Below, piece after piece: positions 32,164 through 40,830 of a DNA stretch of 44,966 nt (the stretch's first letter is position 1; each line of letters opens with the position of its first letter). The translations under genes were made by a program, and so were the position numbers. The DNA comes from Streptomyces sp. NRRL S-87 (GTDB lineage Bacteria; Actinomycetota; Actinomycetes; Streptomycetales; Streptomycetaceae), in assembly GCF_000719335.1 (NCBI RefSeq), contig NZ_JOGB01000055.1:1-44966 (forward strand), read 5' to 3'. The notes beneath the pieces were generated by a model. The model was not told the origin of the DNA. It worked only from the letters and a program-made list of their open reading frames with translations, and made no database searches.

Positions 32164-32256
32164 TCAGGCGCACAGGACGCGCGTCTCGGGCGTGAAGACA
32201 GGGCCGCCGCTGGTATTGGTGCTGTCGCTGAACTCGGCGTAGGAGTACGAGTAGAC
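32164..32256 (-). pseudogene. Relic: C-terminal tail of a secreted protein
   Basis: The minus strand reads VYSYSYAEFSDSTNTSGGPV followed by FTPETRVLCA and TGA at 32166-32164. The composition (Tyr/Ser-rich, ending in a single Cys) and codon bias are those of a real exported protein, and the frame has no start codon. Upstream lies only the guaB1 terminator and stop. It is therefore the 3' end of a lost gene. The parent family is not identified. Confidence 0.5.
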
Positions 32257-32270
32257 GGCCCCGGACCCCC

Positions 32271-32303
32271 GACCGCCCGCCCCGGCGGGCGCGGCGGGCG
32301 GTC
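32271..32303. terminator. guaB1 terminator
   Basis: Eleven-base arms GACCGCCCGCC (32271-32281) and GGCGGGCGGTC (32293-32303) pair perfectly, 30 bases past the guaB1 stop. Between hairpin and stop, GCGTC is repeated four times (32316-32335), the last copy overlapping the stop codon. Confidence 0.7.
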
Positions 32304-32333
32304 CGGACGGGCGCGGCGTCGCGTCGCGTCGCG

Positions 32334-33830
32334 TCAGGAGACCGTCGCCGGGGTGTCCCGCAGGGTGACGTTCGCGTGGCTCTCCTGGAAGCTCTGGTCC
32401 GAGACCAGGGTGAGCCGGGCCGAGGACTGGAACTCCGGCAGCGTCCGCGAGCCGCAGGAGACCATCGTGGTCTTCAGCTTGGCGACGGTCAGCGCGAGCC
32501 CCTCCTCGAGGTCACCCGCGTAGGGCACGTAGCCGTCGACGCCCTCCTCGAAGAGCAGCCCCTGGCCGCCCTGGCCGTAGCGCTGCCAGTTGCGGGCCCG
32601 GTTCGAGCCCTCGCCCCAGTACTCCTTGACGAAGCCGTCGCGGGTGGGCAGCTTCGCGCCGGCCGCCTGGTCGAAGCGGGCGAAGTAGCGCCCCATCATG
32701 ACGAAGTCGGCCCCCATCGCCAGCGCCAGGGCCACGTGGTAGTCGTGCACCAGCCCGCCGTCGGAGCAGATCGGCACGTACTCCCCGGTGCGTTCCCGGA
32801 AGGCGTCCCGGGCCGCGGCGACGTCGAGGACGGCACTCGCCTGGCCGCGGCCGATGCCCTTCTGGTCCCGGGTGATGCAGATGGAGCCGCCGCCGACCCC
32901 GACCTTCACGAAGTCCGCGCCGGCCTCCGCGAGGAAGGTGAACGCCTCGCCGTCCACCACGTTGCCGCCGCCGACCGGGACCTCGGGGTGGTGCTTCTTC
33001 ACCCAGGCCAGCGCCTGCGCCTGCCAGTCGCTGTAGCCGTCGGAGGAGTCGAAGCACAGTGCGTCGGCGCCCGCCTCCAGCAGGGCGGGGACGCGCTCCT
33101 GGTAGTCGTGGGTGTTGATGCCCGCGCCCACGCGCAGGCGCTTGGCGGCGTCCACGAGCTGGTTCGGGAACCGCTTGTTGTCCGCGTAGTCCGAGCGGAA
33201 CACCAGGTGCTGCAAGTGGCCCTCGGCGGTCAGGACCGGGAGGCAGTCCAGCCGTTCGTCCCACAGCCGCGCGTTCGCCTCGGACAGCGTGATCTCGGGC
33301 CCGGCGTGGGCCAGGTCCGCGACGGCGGTCATCCGGCCGCTGACCGGTCCGGCCAGGTCGTGCCGCTGCGGGTGGAAGTCCCGGGAGGTCACCAGGCCGA
33401 GCAGGCGGCCGGTCGCCGTCCCGTCGTGGGTGACGGCGGCGGTGCTGTGGCCGGTGCCGCGCATGACGTCGACCAGGTGGCCCAGGCTGTCGTCGGGCCG
33501 GACGTTGGTGTCGCTGGTGACGAAGCCGGCCTTGAAGTTCTTCACCTGGCGGACCGCGGCCGCCTGGTCCTGGACCGGCTGGTTGTGGTGCAGGAAGCTG
33601 AGACCGCCGCTGCGGGCGAGCGCGATGGCCAGCTCCGGCGTGCTGACGGCCTGCATGATCGCGGACGTGAACGGGGACTGCAGCTCGATCGCCGGCGCTT
33701 CGCCCACGACGTGCCGTACCAGGGGCGCGCGCAGTTCCACGGTCGCGGCCGTGGTGTCCGTCCGGGTCCGGTTCGGCAGGAGCAGGAACTCGTTGAACGT
33801 CCGCGAGACCTCGGCGATGATCTGTGCCAC
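32334..33830 (-). CDS. guaB1: GuaB1-family IMP dehydrogenase/GMP reductase
   Basis: The 498-residue protein is an IMPDH/GMPR TIM barrel with two CBS domains inserted at about 95-215. The catalytic loop reads GGGSICITRDQKGIG, containing the active-site Cys, and the phosphate-binding part SDGG and MMGRYFARF follows. Actinobacterial GuaB1 proteins are the branch shown to act as GMP reductase in mycobacteria, returning GMP to IMP. GTG 33830 is preceded by AGGAGG five bases upstream. It is monocistronic. Confidence 0.92.
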   Translation of the reverse strand: MAQIIAEVSRTFNEFLLLPNRTRTDTTAATVELRAPLVRHVVGEAPAIELQSPFTSAIMQAVSTPELAIALARSGGLSFLHHNQPVQDQAAAVRQVKNFKAGFVTSDTNVRPDDSLGHLVDVMRGTGHSTAAVTHDGTATGRLLGLVTSRDFHPQRHDLAGPVSGRMTAVADLAHAGPEITLSEANARLWDERLDCLPVLTAEGHLQHLVFRSDYADNKRFPNQLVDAAKRLRVGAGINTHDYQERVPALLEAGADALCFDSSDGYSDWQAQALAWVKKHHPEVPVGGGNVVDGEAFTFLAEAGADFVKVGVGGGSICITRDQKGIGRGQASAVLDVAAARDAFRERTGEYVPICSDGGLVHDYHVALALAMGADFVMMGRYFARFDQAAGAKLPTRDGFVKEYWGEGSNRARNWQRYGQGGQGLLFEEGVDGYVPYAGDLEEGLALTVAKLKTTMVSCGSRTLPEFQSSARLTLVSDQSFQESHANVTLRDTPATVS

Positions 33831-34248
33831 TCATTCCTCCTGACCTGGCGGCCGGGGCCGGGTGCCCCGCCGCGCGGATCGCCCCCGTCGACCGGGCCCG
33901 GGCAGGCGGAGAACGGCACACCGGCCGTGGAGGTGCCACCGGCCGTGGCGGAGCCTGACCGGCCCGAGGATCACCGGGGTGCGGTCGTGACCAGGCACTT
34001 TAGCGGCCGATCGGTCGTGACACGAATCGGGGTGCGGCAACGGAGGCCGCCGGGCGGGCAGTTGTCGCACCGGCCGGCCGGGGCGGCCCGCTCCGGCGGT
34101 GGGCGGCCGGCACCGTGTCAGGTGTCGGCCGGGCGGCGCCGCGCCGGGTGCCGGCCGGGCTACGCCGGGCCAGGTGCCGGGCGGCCTACGCCGGGCCAGG
34201 TGCCGGGCGGGCATACGGCGGAGAGGCGGCGGGCGGGCGCGCGGCGGA
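33831..34248. other. Gene-free region upstream of guaB1, with repeats
   Basis: No gene is supported in these 418 bases. CGGTCGTGAC occurs twice in direct orientation at 33982-33991 and 34012-34021, 30 bases apart, with the A/T-containing CACTTTAGC between them, so a regulator of guaB1 may bind here. A 26-bp-period tandem repeat follows at 34160-34210. Confidence 0.5.
34160..34210. repeat. 26-bp-period tandem repeat
   Basis: A 25-base unit starting CTACGCCGGGCCAGGTGCCG is identical at 34160-34184 and 34186-34210. Degenerate relatives (GCCGGGTGCCGGCCGGG) extend the array back to about 34125 and forward to about 34260, into the tail of the next gene. Confidence 0.8.
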
Positions 34249-34958
34249 TCAGGCGGCGGGCGGGCGCATGGAGCGTTCGACGGTGGAGACGACGCGGACG
34301 AGCGCCGGCGCGGCGGGGGCCGAGGCGAAGCCGAACCGGACGGGCGGGAGGACCGCGGCGAGCGGCCCGAGGTCGGTTCCCCCGAAGGACGCGACGGCGC
34401 CGGTGATCGGGAGGAGGTCGCGGGCCGCGTACCACTGCCGGCAGCCGGGGCGGGAGCTGCCGCGGGTCCGTACGCCGGGCAGGGCGCGGGCGGGGAGGTC
34501 GGCCAGGGCGGCCCAGGCCGGCCGGCGGGCGAGGGCCCCCGGGACGGCCCGCAGGGCCAGGCCGAGCGCGCCGCGCCGGCCGACGGCGAAGCCCAGGGCC
34601 AGCGGGCCGGCCGAGACCTCCCACCCCGGGCCCTGCGTGCGCACCGTCACCGGGCCGGTGCACAGCTCGTCGAAGTGGTAGACGCCCGCGATCCACCGCG
34701 TCGTGGGGGCCGTGGGGGCGTACAGGACGCGGTGCCCGTCGGCCCGCTCGAGCATCACGTCGTCGAAGGCGCCGAACGGGGAGCGCAGCCAGTGGCCGAC
34801 GACCACGCGGGTGCCGGAACCGGTGCCGACGGCGGCGATCCAGCCGTCGAAGGCCAGGCGCTCGCGCCGTCCGCGTCGTGCAGCTGCCACACGGAGGACA
34901 TGCCCCGGATCCGGCCGCCGGGAAACATCCTCCGGAGCACCGCGGGAAGGCCGTCCAC
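34249..34958 (-). pseudogene. Hypothetical protein gene with a -1 frameshift
   Basis: From GTG 34958 the frame reads DGLPAVLRRMFPGG then IRGMSSVWQLHDADG. It then degenerates, while the next frame opens with ERLAFDGWIAAVGTGSGTRV and continues through WLRSPFGAFDDVMLERADGH, YHFDEL and GALASFGGTDLG-like text to a stop at 34249. A single missing base near 34866 would join them into a protein of about 235 residues. The product looks soluble, with beta-rich N-terminal half; I do not recognise its family. No clear ribosome site precedes GTG 34958. Confidence 0.65.
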
Positions 34959-35149
34959 GTGCGGCGACGGCTCCGTTCGGGAGACGCTCCGGCGCCGCGC
35001 CGGCCGCCCCTGCCGGGGTGGTCATGCTCCGGTCGCCGTTCCGTTGCGGATCGGTCATTGAACGGCCGTCAGATCGCCGGTGATACTGCGAGTCCCGCGG
35101 TGTCACGTTCTTCCCGCGGGCAATCGCATGTGTTTCAGGGGGAATTGAC

Positions 35150-38100
35150 GTGCGCACATTTCGCAATCGGCGGACGGGGGCGGCCTCGGCCGCCGTCCTC
35201 GCCCTCGCGGCGGGCCTGGCGACACCGGTCGCGGCCGCGCCCGCACCCGGCGCCGTCGGCGCCCCGGGTCCGCAGGCCGCCCGGCCGGGGTACGCGGGGG
35301 TGACCCTGGTCACCGGCGACCGGGTGACCGTGGACGCCCAGGGCCGACCGGTCGGCTTCGTGCCGGCCCGAGGCCGCGAGCGGATACCCGTCTCGGTCCG
35401 CCGCGCCGGCGGCCGTACCAGCGTCGTCCCGCTCGACGCCCAGGGTCTGATCGCCGCCGGCCGGCTCGACGCCCGGCTCTTCGACCTGACCGGGCTCACC
35501 GCGCCCGCCTACCGCCGGGCCCGCGGTGACCGGCTGCAACTGATCGTCCGCTACGAGGGCGCCGCCGGGGCCGCCAGGTCCGCCCGGTCCGCCGTGCACG
35601 CCGCCGACGGGCTGCGCGTGGACCGTACGTACGGACTGCTGAACGCCGATGCCGTCACCGCGACCCCGGCGACGTCCGCCGCGCTCTGGGCGGCTCTCAC
35701 CGACCGGCCGCGCGGCGGCACCGCACGGGCCACCGCGGCCGGCGTCGCCGGGATCTGGCTCGACGGCGTCCGCAGCGCCACCCTCGACAGGAGCACCCGG
35801 CAGATCGGCGCCGACAAGGCGTGGGCCGCCGGGTACGACGGCAAGGGTGTGAAGATCGCGGTGCTCGACACCGGGATCGACGCCACGCATCCCGACCTCA
35901 AGGGCAAGGTGGTCGCCGCCCGGGACTTCTCCCGCTCCGGCAGCACCGCGGACCGCTTCGGTCACGGCACCCACGTCGCGTCCATCGCCGCGGGTACGGG
36001 CGCCGCGTCGGGCGGCAGGTTCAAGGGCGTCGCACCGGGCGCCACGCTGCTCAACGGCAAGGTGCTCGACGACAGCGGCTCCGGTGACGACTCCGGCATC
36101 CTGGCCGGCATGGAGTGGGCCGTCGCCCAGGGCGCCCGGATCGTCAACCTCAGCCTCGGCGCCCCGGACTCGCCCGGGACGGACCCGGTCGAAGCCGCCG
36201 TGAACGAGCTCTCCGCCGCCAAGGGCGTCCTGTTCGCCGTCGCCGCCGGCAACGACGGGCTGTCCGGGCCCGGCTCCGTCGACTCCCCCGGCAGCGCCGA
36301 CGCCGCCCTCACCGTGGGCGCCGTCGACGGCGCGGACCGCCTGGCCGACTTCTCCGGCACCGGCCCCCGCGCCGGCGACGGGGCGGTCAAGCCCGACGTC
36401 ACCGCCCCGGGCGTGGACATCACCGCGGCCGCCGCCCCGGGCAGCGCCCTCGCACGCCGGTACGGCCAGAAGCCGGCCGGCTACCTGACGCTCTCCGGCA
36501 CCTCGATGGCCACCCCCCACGCCGCCGGCGCCGCCGCCCTGCTGCAGCAGAAGCACCCGAAATGGACGGGCGCCCAGCTCAAGGGCATCCTCGTCGGCTC
36601 CGCGGAGCCCGGCCCCTACCACGCCTTCCAGCAGGGCGGCGGCCGGATCGCGGTCGACCGGGCGCTCGGCCGGTCCGTGGTCGCCGAACCGGTCTCGCTG
36701 GCCCTGTCCGGCGGGCAGTGGCCGCACGGCGACGACGCCCCCGTGACCCGCAGGGTCACCTACCGCAACCTGGGCACCACCCCGGTCACCCTGAACCTGT
36801 CCGTCGCCGCCGAGGGCCCGGACGGCAAGGCCGCCCCGGCCGGCTTCCTGGCCTTCGCCAAGCCCCGCCTGACCGTCCCCGCCGGCGGCGCCGCCTCGGT
36901 GGACCTCACCCTGAACACCCGGCTCGGCGGGGCCGTGAACGGCCGGTACACCGCCCGGGCGCTGGCGACCGGGGCCGGGCAGAGCGTCGGCACGGCCGTG
37001 GTCGCCGACCGCGAGGTCGAGTCGTACGCGCTGACCCTGCGCCACGTCGGCCGCGACGGCAGGCACGCCACCGCCTACTACAGCGCTGTCCAGGGCGTGG
37101 GCGGGCTCGCCGCCGGCCGGTTCTTCGAGAACCACGAGAACTCCCGCTCGGAGACCGTACGCGTCCCCAAGGGCCGCTACGCCGTCGACTCGCGCCTGTC
37201 GGTCGACCCGGCGGACCCCGCGGGCGGCCTCGACTGGATCTCCCAGCCCCGCCTCGACGTCACCCGCGACACCACGGTCACCGTCGACGCCCGCACCACC
37301 AGGCCGGTGGACATCACGGTGCCCGCCGCCTCCGCCGTGCAGGCGTTCGTCACCCCCGGCTACGAGCTGCGGGTCGGCGGCACGACGTACGCCTCCGGCT
37401 GGTGGCTGCCCTCCTACGACCGCCTGCGCACGCGCGGCCAGGGGCCCGGACCGGCTGCGGGCAGCACCCTGTTCCAGCGGTGGGACACCCACTGGACCGA
37501 CGGCGACGACGAGTACCACGCCACGCTCGGCGGCCCGGTGCGCCGTACCGCCACCGGCTACACCCGGCACCTGAAGGCCGCCGACCTGGCCACCGTCCTC
37601 GTCGAGCAGGGCGCCTCGGCCCCCGGCAAGCAGGGCGTCGTGCAGGCCGTCGGCCGGCTCCCCGGGAGCGCCCCCGGCAGCTCGCTCACCTCCTGGCGGG
37701 AGGTGCCGACCACGGTGAGGCTGTTCCTGTCCGCGCTCGACGGCGCGACCTGGGAACTGTCCGCGACCCAGTACGGCACGGCCGGGGAGGGCTACCGGGA
37801 GGAGACCGCGCACGCCGGCGTGCGCGCCTACCCGGGTGGCCGCACCCTCACGGAGCGCTTCGGCGGCGCCGTCGTCGGCCCGCGTCGGACACCGCGGCGG
37901 GCCTCGGCCTGTACCGGAAGGGCGACACGGTGTGGGGGACGCTGCCGCTGCTCGCGGACGGCGCCGGCCACGACGGGGGCGACGCCCTCGCCAAGGGGAA
38001 GACGGTGCTCTACGTCAACGGGGTCGTCGCCGGCACCCGGTCCGCCCAGCTCCGCGACGCGAAGCCGTTCACCGTGCCGTCCCGCGAGGCCTCCTACAAG

Positions 38101-38511
38101 CTGGTGGCCTCCGCCACCCAGCCGGCGGCCGTCACCCGCACTTCGTCCAAGGTGACCGCCACCTGGTGGTTCCGCTCCGGCGCCACCCGGGCGGGGGCCA
38201 CGACGCGCCTCCCGGCCTCGGTCGTGCGCTTCGCGCCCACCGTCCGCATGGAGGGCACGGTCAACGGCGGCCACCCGCTGCGCGTCCCGGTCACGGTCCA
38301 GGGTCCCGCGGCGGGCCGGGGGCTGAGGTCCCTGGCGGTGGCCGTCTCGTACGACGACGGCCGTACCTGGACGGCCCTGCCGGTCCGGGACGGCGCGGTC
38401 ACCGTGCAGGGCCCGGCAGCGGGCGGGCACGTGTCGCTGCGCGGCACGGTGGTCGACACCGCGGGCAACAGGTCCGAGGTCACCGTCCTGCGCGCGTACC
38501 TCACCGACTGA
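35150..38511 (+). pseudogene. Large secreted subtilisin-like protease with a -1 frameshift
   Basis: GTG 35150 follows AGGGGGA. The protein has a Sec signal (residues 1-28), a pro-region to about 220, and an S8 domain with Asp in AVLDTGID, His in FGHGTHVASIAAG and Ser in LSGTSMATPHAAG. A long beta-rich C-terminal region follows. At about 37882 one G appears to be missing (CCCGCG for CCCGGCG). The original frame runs to 38155 as Arg-rich nonsense, whereas the next frame continues sensibly (GLGLYRKGDTVWGTLPLLAD) to TGA 38511. Intact, it would have about 1120 residues. The protease domain itself is complete, so a truncated protein could still be active. Confidence 0.9.
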
Positions 38512-38520
38512 GCCGCCCCC

Positions 38521-38567
38521 GCACGCCGGCGGCCCCGGAGGCGTCGCCTCCGGGGCCGCCGGCGTGC
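38521..38567. terminator. Terminator after the subtilisin gene
   Basis: Perfect 22-base arms (38521-38542 and 38546-38567) around a 3-base loop, starting 10 bases after the protease stop; the strongest hairpin in the window. Confidence 0.9.
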
Positions 38568-38640
38568 GCCCCGCGCAGGTCGCCTGACCGGCCGGCCCGC
38601 TCGCCTCCCGATGCACCGGCAGGGCGCCGGGTAGGGAATC

Positions 38641-39180
38641 ATGGCCTGCCGGAACCATGCGAGTCGGGAAGCGGGGCGGGCGGCGTTGGCCAAGTCGGAG
38701 TTGGAGGGGGTCGCCCTCACAGGCCTCGTACAGGACGGCGCGCAGGAGCAGAGCGGCGCCCTGTGGCGGCTGCGCCGCCGTACCCGCCAGCTCGACGCGA
38801 ACGTGGTCCGCTTCCCGGCCGGCGGCACCGTGGCCGCCCACACGGAGGCCGAGGTGGACGTCCTGGTACTGGTGGTCGCCGGGGGCGGCACCCTCACCGT
38901 GGCCGGCACCGCCCGCGACCTGGCCCCCGGCGCCGTGGTGCTGGTGCCGCGGGGGGACGCCCGCGCCATCGAGGCCGGCCCGGGCGGGCTGGTGCTCCTG
39001 ACCGCGCACCGGCGGCGGACCGGCCTGCGGATCGGCCGGCGCACCCCGGTGCGGGCGGGCGCCGCGCAGTGCGCCGTGCACCTGGTGTGCACCAACTGCC
39101 GCCGGCACGCCATCGAGGCCGACGCCCGCTTCTGCAGTGCGTGCGGTACGCCGCTTCCGGAGCGCGCCGCGCCCCGTTGA
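38641..39180 (+). CDS. Cupin-domain protein with C-terminal zinc ribbon
   Basis: The 179-residue protein has a cupin barrel around residues 45-125, with AAHTEAEVDVLVLVVAGGGT and LAPGAVVLVPRGDAR. Only one His of the usual cupin metal set is visible, so it is probably a sensor or binding cupin rather than an enzyme. Residues ~148-172 form a CxxC-x(n)-CxxC zinc ribbon (CTNC and CSAC). ATG 38641 has AGGGAA upstream; the conserved part only begins near ELEGVALTGLV, so a TTG at 38686 is possible. Zinc-ribbon ends suggest contact with nucleic acid or protein. Confidence 0.75.
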   Translation: MACRNHASREAGRAALAKSELEGVALTGLVQDGAQEQSGALWRLRRRTRQLDANVVRFPAGGTVAAHTEAEVDVLVLVVAGGGTLTVAGTARDLAPGAVVLVPRGDARAIEAGPGGLVLLTAHRRRTGLRIGRRTPVRAGAAQCAVHLVCTNCRRHAIEADARFCSACGTPLPERAAPR

Positions 39181-39218
39181 CGGGCCGCCCGCGGCGGCCG
39201 TACCGCGGGTGCGGTCTC

Positions 39219-39306
39219 ATCAGACGGCCGGAACCGGCGCGCCGGGGTCCCCGTCCTCGGGCATCAGGCGGCCGGAACCGGCGCCCGGGGTCCCCGTCCC
39301 TGGGGC
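39219..39306. repeat. 44-bp tandem duplication
   Basis: Two adjoining 44-base units (39219-39262 and 39263-39306) both start ATCAG.CGGCCGGAACCGGC and end GGGC, with a few differences. A third start, ATCGGCCGG, follows. It lies between the convergent cupin and hypothetical genes; each unit contains an inverted repeat GCCGGAACCGGC, so it may act as a terminator. Confidence 0.75.
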
Positions 39307-39360
39307 ATCGGCCGGTGGCGTCACGACGACCACGTGGTCCATCCGTCCACCGGCACCCCG

Positions 39361-39819
39361 TCACAGCCGCGCGTACGTGCCCCCGCCGGAGTCGACGTGC
39401 ACGACGTGCCGGCCGACCCGCACCACGTGGTAGCCGGGGCCGCTCCAGGAACCGGATTCCCCGTCGGCGGCGGGCAGCGGGGTCCAGACCTCCAGGAACG
39501 TGCTGCCGTCGGTGTTGGTGCCCCACTCGACGAGGTTCGGGCCCTCCGACCGGAGGCTGCCCGTGTCCTCGCCGGGCTCGCCCGTCAGGTGGTGGAAGTG
39601 CACGCGGGACCCGTCGTACGACGTGACGCCGGCGAAGCCGCGGCTGTCGGCGAAGTACGGGCCGGCCTGCAGCCACACGACCTCGCTGTCCTCCACCAGG
39701 GGCCCGCCGTTGCGGCTGATCCCGCGCCGCAGCCATGCGGCCGGCTCGGGCACCGGGATCCCGGGCCCGCCCGCTGCGGGAACGCGTCCTGGAGAGGCTG
39801 CCGGCCCGGGCGTCGTCAT
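39361..39819 (-). CDS. Hypothetical beta-rich protein
   Basis: The 152-residue protein has no signal peptide. After a Pro/Gly-rich N-terminus of about 30 residues it reads as a compact beta-rich domain: VVWLQAGPYFADSRGFAGV, RVHFHHLTGE, LVEWGTNTDGSTFLEVW, YHVVRVGRHVVHVD. The spaced aromatic residues suggest a small ligand-binding barrel. I do not recognise a named family. ATG 39819 is followed closely by the start region of the convergent neighbour's tail, so the gene seems monocistronic. Confidence 0.7.
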   Translation of the reverse strand: MTTPGPAASPGRVPAAGGPGIPVPEPAAWLRRGISRNGGPLVEDSEVVWLQAGPYFADSRGFAGVTSYDGSRVHFHHLTGEPGEDTGSLRSEGPNLVEWGTNTDGSTFLEVWTPLPAADGESGSWSGPGYHVVRVGRHVVHVDSGGGTYARL

Positions 39820-39869
39820 GCGTCCAGCCTATCCGTGGGACGAGGGGACCCCGCCCGGCCGGGGGGCGG

Positions 39870-40514
39870 TCAGATGCTGGTGAGGCCCTCGACCAGCACG
39901 AGGACGCCGATGGCGATGATGGCGACGGCCATCACGGCGGCGGCGTTGCCCTCCAGGGCGGTCCGGGTCCGGCCGAGCGGGCCCACGACCCGGTCCCCGA
40001 GCGCGAAGCGGAGCAGCACGGGAAGGATGACGGTGCTGGCGGCGCAGGCCGTGAACAGCACCACGCCCAGCACCGCGCCGGCGGCGGTCGGGTCCCCCGC
40101 CGCGATCGCGACGCCGGCCGCGGCGGAGACGAGGAAGATCTTCGGGTTGGCCAGCGAGAGCACCAGCCCGAGCCGGACCGCCTTGGCCGGCGTGGCGTCC
40201 GCGAGCAGCCGCATCCACCGGGGCGGTCCCTTGCCGTGCCGGTCCAGCCAGTGCTCGATGCCCAGGCCGATCAGGAGCACGCCCAGTCCGACGCGCACCC
40301 AGGCGGTCCAGGAGGGGCCGCCCGCCCCCTTGTGCAGGAGCTCGGCCAGCGCCACGGTGAGCGAGGCCGGGATGGCGACCCCGACCAGCCAGCCCGCCAT
40401 GAAGGCGCTGCCGACCTGCCGGGCACGCGGGGCGAACTGCATGAACAGAGCGGGGATGAGGGTGAACGGCGACAGGGCGATCACCAGGGAGAGGAGCACG
40501 ACCTCCGCGGTCAC
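39870..40514 (-). CDS. GAP-family (LysE-superfamily) membrane protein
   Basis: This 214-residue protein has six membrane helices with the LysE-type N-terminus (LLSLVIALSPFTLIPALFM) and NPKIFLVSAAAG in the middle. The branch corresponds to the GAP proteins of actinomycetes, named for glycopeptidolipid-addressing roles in mycobacteria, where they help lipids reach the surface. GTG 40514 follows GGAGG by 7 bases. No partner gene is nearby, so the substrate is unknown. Confidence 0.82.
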   Translation of the reverse strand: MTAEVVLLSLVIALSPFTLIPALFMQFAPRARQVGSAFMAGWLVGVAIPASLTVALAELLHKGAGGPSWTAWVRVGLGVLLIGLGIEHWLDRHGKGPPRWMRLLADATPAKAVRLGLVLSLANPKIFLVSAAAGVAIAAGDPTAAGAVLGVVLFTACAASTVILPVLLRFALGDRVVGPLGRTRTALEGNAAAVMAVAIIAIGVLVLVEGLTSI

Positions 40515-40830
40515 CAGGGGCCTCCGCGGGCGTGGCGCCGCACCGCCGGTGTGTCCATGGGATACGCCCCTTCTGCCGGTGGGGGTCGCCTCGCGCGGTC
40601 GGCCGACGGCACGTTCCGCGCCGCGGCGCCCCGTTTCTCAGCCTAGGCAACCGACGCCGCCGGGGCGGGCCGGGCTCGGCCGTGTGGCGGTCCCTCCGGA
40701 CGGGTGGCGGGCGGTTCCGGCCGCCGGACCGCGGCCTCCGCCCGTCCGTCGGCGGGTGGGGGTCGCGGCTCGGCCGTCCGGGGGATCGCGGCGCTGTCCC
40801 CGCCTCCGGCCGGTTCCGTACGCTGGCGGC
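40515..40830. other. Gene-free divergent promoter region
   Basis: These 316 bases separate the GAP-family gene (minus) from the sirtuin gene (plus). The stretch around 40630-40650 (TTTCTCAGCCTAGGCAACC) is the only part that is not extremely GC-rich and may hold the GAP-family promoter. No gene is seen. Confidence 0.45.
40819..40824 (+). promoter_or_regulatory. -10 box of a probably leaderless sirtuin transcript
   Basis: TACGCT ends six bases before the ATG at 40831, and no Shine-Dalgarno sequence is present. This TAnnnT-N6-ATG spacing is typical of leaderless transcripts in actinomycetes. The -35 region is poorly defined. Confidence 0.45.

Larger units (their letters stand above)
31760..32333. 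other. Gene-free region upstream of the exopolysaccharide operon
   Basis: This 574-base gap holds no complete gene. From left to right it contains a less GC-rich stretch (31860-31975), the 12-bp palindrome GTGCACGTGCAC (31929-31940), a long hairpin (32041-32073), a DasR-type box (32080-32095), a coding relic (32164-32256) and the guaB1 terminator. The promoter of the operon must be here, giving a leader of up to ~340 bases if transcription starts near the DasR box. Confidence 0.6.

Noticed and set aside
31964..32242. Plus-strand ORF across the operon leader
   Set aside because: No ribosome site, poor codon bias, and it crosses the hairpin and the DasR-type box.
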